33,473 nt of DNA from CAYJBH01 sp964370765. Its GTDB lineage: Bacteria > Bacillota > Clostridia > Oscillospirales > Ruminococcaceae. This document shows positions 1-8,502 of the stretch, piece after piece; within the stretch, counting starts at the first letter, position 1; each line of letters opens with the position of its first letter. The stretch is from NCBI GenBank assembly GCA_964370765.1, contig CAYJKW010000019.1, positions 1 through 33,473 on the forward strand. The letters run 5' to 3'. Made by a program: the position numbers and the translations under genes. The notes below the pieces were generated by a model. The model saw only the letters and a program-made list of their open reading frames with translations. It did not search any database and was not told the DNA's origin.

Positions 1-806
1 CCAAAATTGTCGTGAAAGTTAATTTTCATATTAACCGCAACTTGATTTTCTGCATTTTCAGCAATAATATCGGTAAGTTCTTTTAGTCTGCTTTGTTGTT
101 GTGATAGCTTTTCATTCACATTACGTGTGTGTTCGCTTAAGTTGTATAGCTCGGTAATATCGGTTGCTTTAAATTCGTAATATTCATTGCCATTATATTT
201 GCACAGGGTTTTTGAGAATTGCCAAACATTTCCATTTGGTAAAACAAAAGCAGGCTCACTTTTTTTTATAACACAGTTATCCTCACCCTGCAAAGATGTT
301 AAATCCTGCCAGAAAACCTCCGCATCTTGAAACGCTTTACCTGTGATTTCCTTACACAAATTGTGCATAATGTGATTTGATAAAAGCAGTGCTTGATCGC
401 TGTTCACAAATGCAATTCCTGTGGGCAAATTTTCAAGCGCTTCTTTTACAGAAAAAGAATTGATTTTATTTTTGCTGTTTTTATATAATCTGTAAATCGA
501 CAATATTGCAAAAAACACAAAAATCAAGCTTATAGATATATGTAATAAATACGGTATATTGTTAAACAAGGCATATGTGGGTGTCATAGAAAAATCATAT
601 TTTGCCCTGCCTACTCTGTTTAACTGTAAAAGCAATGAAAACTCCAAAGTACTTATAATAAGGCAAAAAGCTAGCAGTACAACACGAAAATTTTTGTTTC
701 TTTGATCTAAATATGTAATTATAGCTATTAGCAATAATATAAAGCTAAATACCGAAAGTACTATTATATACGCTTTAGATGCTTCACTTAAAGATAAAAA
801 TGTCAA
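1..806 (-). CDS. Sensor histidine kinase, membrane-bound with PAS domain (3' end outside window)
   Basis: I translated this frame by hand and it stays open for 268 codons from a TTG at 806 to the window edge. GGGAG lies 10 nt upstream of the TTG; the nearby ATG at 816 is in another frame and stops after ten codons. The protein begins with about three hydrophobic segments (residues 8-28, 36-52, 80-102). A PAS-like region follows, with the typical phrase NLPTGIAFVN near residue 122. A short coiled linker then leads to NFHDNFG at the cut end. The HD-x-x-G pattern is the phosphoacceptor histidine seen in HisKA_3-like kinases, so the ATPase domain should lie beyond position 1. It sits 63 nt downstream of the 7TM protein gene and is probably co-transcribed with it. 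Membrane kinase is well supported; the signal sensed is unknown. Confidence 0.75.
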   Translation of the reverse strand, partial: MTFLSLSEASKAYIIVLSVFSFILLLIAIITYLDQRNKNFRVVLLAFCLIISTLEFSLLLQLNRVGRAKYDFSMTPTYALFNNIPYLLHISISLIFVFFAILSIYRLYKNSKNKINSFSVKEALENLPTGIAFVNSDQALLLSNHIMHNLCKEITGKAFQDAEVFWQDLTSLQGEDNCVIKKSEPAFVLPNGNVWQFSKTLCKYNGNEYYEFKATDITELYNLSEHTRNVNEKLSQQQSRLKELTDIIAENAENQVAVNMKINFHDNF

Positions 807-869
807 TGCTGATCATCTCCCTTCGCTTTTTATTAATGAGTTTTGCAAAGTATGGGTTAAGTGCAGATG

Positions 870-2558
870 CTATTGTTTTGGCATGACCAGTGAAATATAA
901 TAGCTGTCGGTTTCATCTAAAAGTTTAAGTACGCCTTTTTTATTGTCAATTATATCAGGTGTTATGTCGTTATAACAAAGATTTATATCTCCCGAAATTT
1001 GCAAAGCAAACATCATGTTATCCTCGTCAAAATTGTAAGTAACATAAATTGCGTCAAAGTTATAGTTTGTTCTTTCTATAACGTTTTGGTACAAGTCAAA
1101 GCTAGCCATTGCCGCACCAAGGCTAATGTTTCCGGTGTTTATTATATTTATTGCACAGACTTTATCATAAAATTTTAGCAGTTGGAATGACTCTAAAAAA
1201 CAGTAGCGCATGTCATCGGCATATATCCATTTTTCGGTTTGCTGTGTTAAAATTAAGTTTACTTTTCGTTTTATATATATTGATGTCATACTTGTTTCAA
1301 AAAGCAAGCGTTTAAAATCATCTGTGTCGGTTTTGCCGCTAAGCTCTATTTCATATTTTATTTTTTCACTTAAAGGCAAAACCTCTTTTAGCATAATGTT
1401 GTGTAGATCATTCAGCTTTTGCAGTCTTGCCTTCTCGCTTTTTTGCTCGTTTTCAAGGGTTAACAGAGCTACTTCTTTATATAGTTTACTGTTTAATGTT
1501 TTTAGTTTTTTTATCAAATGTTTAATTTGTGAAACATCACTGTTCCAGGCGACATACCCGCCCCTAATAGGCATTATATGCGAGAGTGTGGACGAATTAA
1601 ACGAAGCGGTACGGTGTTTTATTAACATTTTAAAATCAGCGTTCGTAATTGGTGATGCATTCTCGGAGATATAAACAACTGTACCCTCAGTGTTTAAAAT
1701 TTGTGCCCTTATGTTTGCCATTGCGAAGCAATCACTATGCCCCATGTTCGAATGAATAAGCCCTGTTCGTATAAACGACTCGAGCAGTGCAATCGCCATA
1801 GTACAGCCAAAAACAGTTAAGTCAAGAATATGTCCTATGCCATAATTTGGCTTAATAATGTATAATACACTGTAAATAAGGCACATCACTATTACTAAGG
1901 TAGGTAATAAAGCCTTTTTTTTCACATTTTTTGAAAAGCTGAATTTGTGTAAAATTATGAAAGAGGAGACAAGCACCATGCTAAGTATAAAGAAAAGTGC
2001 AAGAAAATACACAGGTCCATGACTGTAATCCCGTCCGAAAGCATGAAGCGTAGTATCAATAGTAAAAGCAAGACCATGTATGTCATTAGTAAGGACAGCT
2101 ACAATTATCAACAGTGCAGGTATATAAAGCAGGTTCCATTTTTTATCGGGTAGATATTCTTCGCTTTCTCCTACATAAAGTGATATAAATAAGAATAATA
2201 CACTAAGCATAATCATCGGTATATAGTACATATACCATAATATTCTATCTTCAAAAACTACAAATTCAAACGCTGTCCATTTTATTGCGCGAATTGTTAT
2301 CCAAATATTTATATTTATCCCGATAAGTATTAGATAGTTGCGCACATGGCGTTGCATTATCCTTCTGTAAATACTGATTGTCCAATATGAATAAAGCCCT
2401 ATGTAAATACAGACTGAAATGGCAAACTTAAAGGGGTTTAAAAACGCAACATGAGAAGGTAGCGGTAAAAATAAATTATCTAGCATTAAAGCAACAGTAA
2501 GCAAGCCGGCAAAAAACATAATGCCAAGCATGGTTTTTTGTGTTGACTTTTTTGCCAT
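870..2558 (-). CDS. 7TM histidine-kinase-like signalling protein without a catalytic domain
   Basis: The product is 562 aa. I chose the ATG at 2558 (MAKKS) because AAGGGA lies about 8 nt upstream; an in-frame ATG at 2576 has no ribosome binding site. Residues 5-270 hold seven or eight hydrophobic helices with the look of the histidine kinase N-terminal 7TM region, including a WYMYYIP stretch in the fourth helix. A coiled segment and a dimerisation-like helix pair follow (LHNIMLKEVLPLSEKI, then a conserved YIKRKVNLIL). The C-terminal 130 residues take the place of the ATPase domain, but I find no phosphoacceptor histidine motif, N box or G boxes, so this looks like a pseudokinase. It lies directly upstream of the real kinase at 1-806 and may act as its sensor or partner. 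It has its own promoter at 2662-2690. Membrane topology is clear; function is inferred. Confidence 0.7.
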   Translation of the reverse strand: MAKKSTQKTMLGIMFFAGLLTVALMLDNLFLPLPSHVAFLNPFKFAISVCIYIGLYSYWTISIYRRIMQRHVRNYLILIGININIWITIRAIKWTAFEFVVFEDRILWYMYYIPMIMLSVLFLFISLYVGESEEYLPDKKWNLLYIPALLIIVAVLTNDIHGLAFTIDTTLHAFGRDYSHGPVYFLALFFILSMVLVSSFIILHKFSFSKNVKKKALLPTLVIVMCLIYSVLYIIKPNYGIGHILDLTVFGCTMAIALLESFIRTGLIHSNMGHSDCFAMANIRAQILNTEGTVVYISENASPITNADFKMLIKHRTASFNSSTLSHIMPIRGGYVAWNSDVSQIKHLIKKLKTLNSKLYKEVALLTLENEQKSEKARLQKLNDLHNIMLKEVLPLSEKIKYEIELSGKTDTDDFKRLLFETSMTSIYIKRKVNLILTQQTEKWIYADDMRYCFLESFQLLKFYDKVCAINIINTGNISLGAAMASFDLYQNVIERTNYNFDAIYVTYNFDEDNMMFALQISGDINLCYNDITPDIIDNKKGVLKLLDETDSYYISLVMPKQ

Positions 2559-2661
2559 AATGCTAATCCCTTTCAAGCATTTATTTAATTCTTAAAGACA
2601 AGATTTTGCATAAAACTCAACTATTAAAACTTTGGTGGTGTTTGTAGATTTTTATAACTTC

Positions 2662-2690
2662 ATTATACAAGTATTGCAAGGTAATTACAA
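2662..2690 (-). promoter_or_regulatory. Promoter of the 7TM/kinase pair
   Basis: On the minus strand, TTGTAA at 2690-2685 and a perfect TATAAT at 2667-2662 are separated by 17 bp. Transcription would start near 2655, giving a leader of about 97 nt before the ATG at 2558. Confidence 0.65.
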
Positions 2691-2765
2691 CCGTGCAATA
2701 TAACTAAATAGAGCTGGTCAGTACAACTTATTACTCGGCTTTAGTCTTTTCCGTTAAATCCCAAA

Positions 2766-2803
2766 AAAGACACCGGCCTTATTTATAAGGCGCGGCGTCT
2801 TTT
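2766..2803. terminator. Intrinsic terminator of the transketolase operon
   Basis: A GC-rich hairpin has arms AAGACACCGGCCTTA and TAAGGCGCGGCGTCTT, with one bulge and a short TTTA loop, flanked by A- and T-runs on both sides. It lies 34 nt after the stop of the SDR gene on the minus strand and could act in both directions. Confidence 0.8.
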
Positions 2804-2836
2804 TTAAAGGGTTGAATACTTAATTGAAAGGGATAA

Positions 2837-3682
2837 CTAGAAAATAGAGTATCCACCGTCTACCGGAATGTTGATACCGGTAACATAGGATGATGCATCG
2901 CTGGAGAGGAACAGTATTGCCCCCTGTAGCTCGTCGTTACGACCAAAACGTTTGATTGGAACCACTTCAAGTAACATATCGTGACCGGTCTTACTCATAA
3001 CTCCCTCATGTATTCCTGACCAGACATATCCAGGGGATACCGAATTGCATCGAATGCCATATTTTGCAAGGTCTGCGCCCATGTATCTTGCAAGCTGAGA
3101 AACTGCAGCCTTTGTTGCGCCATAGCTACAAACCGGTGTTGGTCCCCCCGCTATGAAGTTTGCGTTGTAGCCGGATAATGATGAAGTAAATATAATTGAA
3201 CCACCATGCTCATGCTCTCTCATTATCTGCTGGGCTACCTGTGCAGTTAGATGTGCACCGGTTAGGTTTATATCTATTGTTTTCTTCCAGTTAGATACCG
3301 ACACATCACTAGTATCACCCGGCAGGCAGACACCTGCGTTTATATGTGCAATATCAACAGTACCAAGCTTTTCGATTAATTCGTCCTTTAATGCTTCTAC
3401 CTGTTTTTCGTCCGATACATCGCAACAAGCATAGCACACCTTAACGTCATAACGCTCAGATAGTTCTTTGCAAAGTTGTTGCATCCGTTCCTCTGCTACC
3501 GGTATATCTACTAAGCAGACATTTGCACCTGCCTCTGCCCATGCAGCGGCAGTATTGCGCCCAATGCCACCGGCACCACCAGTTACAAAACCACTTTTGC
3601 CTTTAAGTGAAAATTTGTCGATTAACTTATAATCGGGTTCACGCCATCTGTCTTTTGGATATATGTCATAATACTCAGCCAT
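2837..3682 (-). CDS. SDR-family NAD(P)-dependent oxidoreductase (polyol/sugar dehydrogenase-like)
   Basis: The product is a 281-aa classical short-chain dehydrogenase that should interconvert an alcohol and a ketone using NAD(P). The cofactor motif TGGAGGIG is near residues 35-42, NAG is in INAGVC, the catalytic serine is in SSLSGY, and the catalytic Tyr and Lys are in YGATK. The C-terminal GINIPVDGGYS is typical of the family. A 27-residue N-terminal extension precedes the Rossmann fold, as in sorbose reductase and arabinitol dehydrogenase relatives. The start has GAGGTGAATT before the ATG. It is the last gene of the operon, 46 nt after the MFS transporter, and its context with a transketolase suggests a sugar or polyol substrate. 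SDR membership is certain; the substrate is not. Confidence 0.85.
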   Translation of the reverse strand: MAEYYDIYPKDRWREPDYKLIDKFSLKGKSGFVTGGAGGIGRNTAAAWAEAGANVCLVDIPVAEERMQQLCKELSERYDVKVCYACCDVSDEKQVEALKDELIEKLGTVDIAHINAGVCLPGDTSDVSVSNWKKTIDINLTGAHLTAQVAQQIMREHEHGGSIIFTSSLSGYNANFIAGGPTPVCSYGATKAAVSQLARYMGADLAKYGIRCNSVSPGYVWSGIHEGVMSKTGHDMLLEVVPIKRFGRNDELQGAILFLSSDASSYVTGINIPVDGGYSIF

Positions 3683-3728
3683 AATTCACCTCTTTGATTT
3701 GTATTTTTATAATAGTCAAACAAACAAT

Positions 3729-5012
3729 TTACGATTTGGCTTTCTTAGAACCTGGGAACATCAGTGCACCAATGATTGATAATACACCGCCTAAGCAAAG
3801 GATCAACACAGCGTTTGTCATGCCATAAGACTGTTGTAGCCCGTCGAACCAGATTGGAATAAGCATTGTAAGAACGTTACCAAGAAGTGTCCAAAGTGCA
3901 TTAGCTGCAGCAAAAATTTTAGGGGTCATTCCAGGAGATACAACAACAGCGGTGTTAATTACAGGAACATAGCAGAAGAATGATATGCCGATACCCATCA
4001 TGCAAAGGTTAAGCAGTAGGCCGGGTTGGACAAACATTGCAGCAACACCACATATCGGTAAAAGTAGCATTAATATTAAAATAAAGGGTTTAAAGTTTTT
4101 AATTTTACCAAGGAACAATCCACAGATAAGGCAGGATATTATTCCGGCAAAGTTAATTAGGCTAGTTGTACTACCTGCATCGGCAGGTGACATGCCATGA
4201 ACTGTCTGTAAGATGGTGGGTAGATAGATATTAAAAATCATATATAGCCAGGTTGCACCGGTAAATGATATAACACCGGAAATTACAGGACGGTGTTTTA
4301 ATGCTGCTAGTAAGCTTGCACCAATCGGATCCTTTTTGCCTGTGGATTCAGCAGTAGTAGCTGCGGTGTTTTGCATAGCAATTTCAGCATTACGCTGTGC
4401 GAAGAATTTGCTTGGTGAGATATCGGCAACTGTAAATACAACTGCAAGACCAATACCTACAATTCCCCAAAGTAGCATTACATTATTCCAACCGCCCATA
4501 GCCATGGTAATAGGTACAGTTAATGCAAATGCAAGTGTAGTAGAAAGGGAGTTTGTGGCCTGCACAACACTCATTGCCATGCCCCTTTGCTTTTGCTGTA
4601 GGAAACGCTCTGCAATGATGCTAAGTGCTGCCGGATAGCTAAGCGCGTTACACAATCCCATAAATATTCTTGCTACCAATAACATAGTGTAGCTTGTAGC
4701 AAAAAAACCTAAAGCACCGGAAACTGCCATTGATACAAGCGCAAGTGTCATGGTTTTGCTTGTGCCGATCTTATCAATCAGGATACTACCAAAAACCATA
4801 CCAACGCCCATAACTACCGTGGCGGTTGTTTGCAAAAGTCCGCCCTGTGCCAGTGTAATACCTAAATCCTCGACAATAGTTGTCATCAGCGGGGGAATCA
4901 TAAAACCAAGCTGTCCTCTGAAAAGTGACATTATGGTATGGAACGCCATAAAACCTATGGCAAGCATAAATGCTCTTCTCTCGCCCACACCTTTGTTAGG
5001 GTTATCGTTCAT
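3729..5012 (-). CDS. MFS transporter, organic anion/sugar type
   Basis: The product is a 427-aa major facilitator protein with about 12 membrane helices. I chose the ATG at 5012 (MNDNPNKG) because AGGAG lies 7 nt upstream; the longer open frame to 5102 would run deep into the transketolase gene. The loop between helices 2 and 3 carries the MFS signature as GSILIDKIG, and RIFMGLCNALSYPA matches the helix 4-5 motif. It starts 13 nt after the transketolase C subunit. It probably imports the pathway substrate or exports a product of this cluster, complementing the GPH symporter at the operon's head. No ligand can be assigned from sequence. Confidence 0.85.
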   Translation of the reverse strand: MNDNPNKGVGERRAFMLAIGFMAFHTIMSLFRGQLGFMIPPLMTTIVEDLGITLAQGGLLQTTATVVMGVGMVFGSILIDKIGTSKTMTLALVSMAVSGALGFFATSYTMLLVARIFMGLCNALSYPAALSIIAERFLQQKQRGMAMSVVQATNSLSTTLAFALTVPITMAMGGWNNVMLLWGIVGIGLAVVFTVADISPSKFFAQRNAEIAMQNTAATTAESTGKKDPIGASLLAALKHRPVISGVISFTGATWLYMIFNIYLPTILQTVHGMSPADAGSTTSLINFAGIISCLICGLFLGKIKNFKPFILILMLLLPICGVAAMFVQPGLLLNLCMMGIGISFFCYVPVINTAVVVSPGMTPKIFAAANALWTLLGNVLTMLIPIWFDGLQQSYGMTNAVLILCLGGVLSIIGALMFPGSKKAKS

Positions 5013-5025
5013 CGTTCCTCTCCTA

Positions 5026-6009
5026 TTATACCATTTCTTTAATTGTCTTTTTAATTCCCTCTGGGTCAAAGCCAAGATGTGCATATAGTTCGTAGCTGTC
5101 ACCTAATGGTGGGAATTCGTGATCCGGGATTCCTAATCGTTTAAATTTAACCTGTAGCCCTTCATCTGCAATAACATCTGCTACTGCGCTACCTAGTCCA
5201 TTTGTAATAAAGTGATCCTCCGCCGTGATAATTTTGCCTGTTTCGGCAACAGCTTTTCTTATTGCTTCCTTATCTAATGGGCGTATGGTATGCATATCAA
5301 GTACCCTAACACTGATACCCTCTTTTTCCAAAGCATTAGCAGCAGAAACAGCGAAAGCTACGGTACAGCCGCATCCGATAACTGTTATATCTGTACCATC
5401 TTTAGCGGTGACTGCTTTACCTATCTCATAATCATAATCCTCGGTATAGACCAAAGGTTCTGCGCCTCTCGCGATTCTTATACACATAGGTCCCGGATAG
5501 TTAACGCTAGCCCTAATTAGTTTACAACACTGGTTTGCATCACTGGGTATAACAAATGTCATGTTAGGTAATGTGCGCATTATTGCAATATCCATTATGT
5601 TATAGTGTGTCGGTCCACTTGCCGAGGTTAAACCACTATGGGTGTTTACAATCCTAACCGGTAGGTTTTGATAGCACATATTCGTATGTACCTGATCCAA
5701 TGTGCGTAGTGCAAGGAATGGCCCAAATCCGGAAATATATGGTATTTTGCCATTTAATGCCATTCCGGCAGCAACACCAACCTGATTTTGTTCCGCAATA
5801 CCTACAGTAATTAATCTGTCCTTATATTTTTCACGAAACTCATTTTCCTTACCGGCATAGCCTCCGTCAGCCGAGACAAAGACTATTCTCTCATCCTCTG
5901 CTGCCAATGAGTGTAGTTCTTCTACGTATAGTTCACGAGCTGATGCCGCCTGTAACATTCCCAAATGTCCCAGCTCTAATTCACCCTCAAAAGTTATCCT
6001 TTTAGACAT
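5026..6009 (-). CDS. Transketolase, C-terminal subunit
   Basis: The product is 327 aa and carries the pyrimidine-binding and C-terminal domains of a split transketolase. The start is the ATG at 6009 (MSKRITF), preceded by AAAGGAG, which itself lies in the last codons of the upstream subunit gene; only one nucleotide separates the two genes, so translation is probably coupled. Visible signatures are FVSADGG near the N-terminus, GIAEQNQVGVAAGMAL (the catalytic Glu that activates thiamine diphosphate lies here), and a C-terminal domain with VRVLDMHTIRPLD. The enzyme should transfer two-carbon ketol units between sugars. In this operon it may serve a dedicated catabolic pathway rather than the general pentose phosphate route. 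Confidence 0.9.
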   Translation of the reverse strand: MSKRITFEGELELGHLGMLQAASARELYVEELHSLAAEDERIVFVSADGGYAGKENEFREKYKDRLITVGIAEQNQVGVAAGMALNGKIPYISGFGPFLALRTLDQVHTNMCYQNLPVRIVNTHSGLTSASGPTHYNIMDIAIMRTLPNMTFVIPSDANQCCKLIRASVNYPGPMCIRIARGAEPLVYTEDYDYEIGKAVTAKDGTDITVIGCGCTVAFAVSAANALEKEGISVRVLDMHTIRPLDKEAIRKAVAETGKIITAEDHFITNGLGSAVADVIADEGLQVKFKRLGIPDHEFPPLGDSYELYAHLGFDPEGIKKTIKEMV

Positions 6010-6010
6010 G

Positions 6011-6880
6011 TTATTCTCCTTTCTCAACCTGTTCTGTCAAGCTGTCAAGATGTGTAATAATCTCAGCCAGCTTTTCTGCCGGTATTGGACGGATATGGCA
6101 CATAGGGGTTCCTTCAATACCCGGTAATGAGTATCCTTTAACTGTATCTGCAATGATTGCAATGGGTTTGCGCCTTATCTGGCTATCTGACGGTGGTAGA
6201 GAGTCAAATGTTTCTATTATCTCACCCATGTCATGACCATCTATTCTACACACATCCCATCCAAAAGCATCTAGCTTTTTATCAAGTGGCTCAACATTCA
6301 TGATGTTGTGAGTCCAGTGTACTGCCTGTGCCTTGTTGGCATCTACTATCATAATAAGGTTGCCCATTTGATAGTGGGCGGCACTCATTATTGCTTCCCA
6401 GTTGCTTCCTTCCTGTAGTTCGCCATCACCTACCATACAAAATACACGGTAGTTTTTCTTGTCCATACGGGCAGATAAGGCAATTCCCAATGCCTGTGAA
6501 AGCCCCTGTCCTAACGAACCGGTGGATACATCAATACCTTCTAGGTAGTGGTAGTTAGGGTGCATTCCGAATCTTCCGCCAACCTTGTTGTATCTGTACC
6601 AAAGCTCTTCCTTCTCATACATGCCAAGGTCTACAAATATGTTGTATAGAACATGTCCGCAATGCCCTTTAGAAAGTACAAATCTATCTCTATCAGGGTC
6701 ACGAGGTTTTTTTGGATCAAAGTTAAGCGTATCATAATAAAGTGCTGTTGTAAGATCGCTCATCGACATACCGCCACCAACATGGCTGTAGCCTATCTTT
6801 GATGTTGTAATGCAAATATCCTTACGGATTTGTATGGATTTAAGCTTAAGTCTTTTTATCCGCTCCTGTTGATTGCTCAT
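6011..6880 (-). CDS. Transketolase, N-terminal (thiamine diphosphate-binding) subunit
   Basis: The product is 289 aa and forms the partner half of the split transketolase. It binds thiamine diphosphate and Mg through GDGELQEGSNWEA near residues 151-163, followed by the expected downstream Asn in VDANKAQ. The active-site stretches LSKGHCGHVLY and STGSLGQGLSQALG are also present. The start has AAGGAGGT 4 nt upstream of the ATG. It begins 30 nt after the GPH symporter gene and is followed at once by the C subunit. Split transketolases are common in Firmicutes and archaea and are often tied to specialised sugar pathways. Both halves look intact, so an active heteromer is expected. Confidence 0.92.
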   Translation of the reverse strand: MSNQQERIKRLKLKSIQIRKDICITTSKIGYSHVGGGMSMSDLTTALYYDTLNFDPKKPRDPDRDRFVLSKGHCGHVLYNIFVDLGMYEKEELWYRYNKVGGRFGMHPNYHYLEGIDVSTGSLGQGLSQALGIALSARMDKKNYRVFCMVGDGELQEGSNWEAIMSAAHYQMGNLIMIVDANKAQAVHWTHNIMNVEPLDKKLDAFGWDVCRIDGHDMGEIIETFDSLPPSDSQIRRKPIAIIADTVKGYSLPGIEGTPMCHIRPIPAEKLAEIITHLDSLTEQVEKGE

Positions 6881-6910
6881 AGAAACCTCCTTAAAATCAA
6901 AAGTATATAT

Positions 6911-8335
6911 TTAATCCACCTGCTCTACCAGATGGTCGCCACGTGCTTCAAGGTCGGAAACAATTCTTGCATGCATATTGTTGTCCAGCTTGTAAAATAG
7001 GAAAATTATAAGTGTAAAAAGTGACAGCAGCGCCGGAACCATGTTCATCATAATATTAATAACATTAAGTGTGGTCTCGGATTGTGCAACATTTGGGGTG
7101 TAGCCGTAGATGGTTAGCAATGCTAAAAGTATGGATGGAGCGATAGCACCACCTAGTTTAAGCATAAATGTTGTGCCGGAGTATGTTACACCTGCAACCC
7201 TAATTCCTGACTTCCATTGACCATATTCAACGGTATCAGGTATCATGCTATAGATAAGTGCGGCAACGATTCCTTGGAAACCACCCGAAATAATGAGAAG
7301 TGTCATAAGCATAACTGGGCTGGAATTTGCCGGATTTAAGAAAAATACGACCATCGATAGTGCGGCAAGTCCCGCATATCCTACTATAATTGTGTTTCGT
7401 TTGGATTTAAATATCTTCAAAAGATGTATGCTGAAAAATGCAACTACGCCTGATGCAATGCCATTAAAAAGACTATATGTTACAAATAATCCTTGATTTT
7501 CCCAAACATATGAAAAATAGTATAATGCCACTGTCATGCGACCGTACATCATAAAGCCAAACATGAAAAAGCCAAAGATAACGATTAATAGCGGTGGATT
7601 TTGCACAATGTTTTTTATTACTTTACCAAAACTCATCTTCTGTTGTTTTGGTGGTTTTACAACCTCTTTTGTACCCAGTATACTGGTAAAGATAAAAGGA
7701 ACAGCAATAGCACACACGAACATTGCGCCTACTACATAACCAAGAACGATACCACCTTGACTGTTTTCGCTAACCTGTGTTACAATGGGTAAAAATAAGA
7801 CAGAAACACTAGCACATGCTATAGCAGAGATACATATTCTGTAGCTGGAGAACGATGCCCTTTCATCTGGATATGGGGTAAGGGATGCATTAAGCCCTCC
7901 AAAAGGTATGTTCCACATTGTTGCACCAATAACTGCAAGTATGTAAAATATAGTGGCATAAATAATTCGTGACGATTCACTCCATTCAGGGTGTGCCCAG
8001 AAAAGAAGTACAACTGATGGCAGTAAAACGATAGAGCCGGCCAACATCCAAGGGCGGAACTGACCCATTTTTGAGCGGGTCCTATCGGCAAGGACGCCAA
8101 TTAAAGGATCGTTAACCGCATCAAAAACCCTAACTCCTAAAAATAATGCAGATACAATTGCAGCCGGAACAATGGCTATATCGGTAAGAAAAAACGAAAG
8201 GTATGCACTAACTAACATCCATGGCAGGTTATAGACTATCTCTCCCGAGCCGAAAGCTAGTTTGCGTAATGTTGCTTCGCGACCTTTGTAATAAGTTTGA
8301 CTACGCTCAACAACTGTTTCTTTATTAGTTTCCAT
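6911..8335 (-). CDS. GPH-family sugar:cation symporter (MelB-like)
   Basis: The product is 474 aa, a glycoside-pentoside-hexuronide:cation symporter with about 12 membrane helices. The ATG at 8335 (METNKE) has AGGAG 6 nt upstream; a TTG six codons earlier is a weaker choice. The family signature is clear at the end of helix 2 and in the following loop: DAVNDPLIGVLADRT then GQFRPW. A second conserved region, YSMIPDTVEYGQWKSGIR, occurs in the C-terminal half. Family members co-transport sugars with Na+ or H+. As first gene of the LysR-divergent operon it probably brings in the inducing sugar or glycoside. The substrate cannot be read directly. Confidence 0.9.
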   Translation of the reverse strand: METNKETVVERSQTYYKGREATLRKLAFGSGEIVYNLPWMLVSAYLSFFLTDIAIVPAAIVSALFLGVRVFDAVNDPLIGVLADRTRSKMGQFRPWMLAGSIVLLPSVVLLFWAHPEWSESSRIIYATIFYILAVIGATMWNIPFGGLNASLTPYPDERASFSSYRICISAIACASVSVLFLPIVTQVSENSQGGIVLGYVVGAMFVCAIAVPFIFTSILGTKEVVKPPKQQKMSFGKVIKNIVQNPPLLIVIFGFFMFGFMMYGRMTVALYYFSYVWENQGLFVTYSLFNGIASGVVAFFSIHLLKIFKSKRNTIIVGYAGLAALSMVVFFLNPANSSPVMLMTLLIISGGFQGIVAALIYSMIPDTVEYGQWKSGIRVAGVTYSGTTFMLKLGGAIAPSILLALLTIYGYTPNVAQSETTLNVINIMMNMVPALLSLFTLIIFLFYKLDNNMHARIVSDLEARGDHLVEQVD

Positions 8336-8374
8336 ATAAAGCTCCTGTTTCAATTATCCCTCTGTCATGCCCTA

Positions 8375-8403
8375 ATTTTATCACAAGCTGTTTTGTATAA
8401 CAA
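8375..8403 (-). promoter_or_regulatory. Promoter of the transketolase operon with overlapping candidate LysR box
   Basis: On the minus strand TTGTTA at 8403-8398 and TAAAAT at 8380-8375 are 17 bp apart. An inverted repeat TTTGT-ATA-ACAAA at 8392-8404 fits the LysR T-N11-A pattern and overlaps the -35 element. A second perfect palindrome, TTATTAATAA, lies at 8422-8431. Confidence 0.55.
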
Positions 8404-8444
8404 ATATATATTTTATGCACATTATTAATAACTAAATGGAATAA

Positions 8445-8473
8445 TTGACAGTTATGCAAAATTGTTGTATTGT
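8445..8473 (+). promoter_or_regulatory. Promoter of the lysR-type gene
   Basis: A perfect TTGACA at 8445-8450 is followed after 17 bp by TATTGT at 8468-8473. Transcription would begin near 8480, leaving a leader of about 23 nt with the ribosome binding site GAGGTG before the ATG at 8503. Confidence 0.7.
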
Positions 8474-8502
8474 CTTTTGTTTAAATATACAGTGAGGTGA
8501 AA

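Noticed and set aside
1210..1674. Plus-strand 154-codon frame inside the 7TM gene
   Set aside because: It is the antisense shadow of the 7TM gene with no ribosome binding site and composition typical of an antisense frame.
5013..5102. 30-residue N-terminal extension of the MFS transporter
   Set aside because: It lies inside the transketolase C-subunit gene; a clear AGGAG precedes the ATG at 5012.
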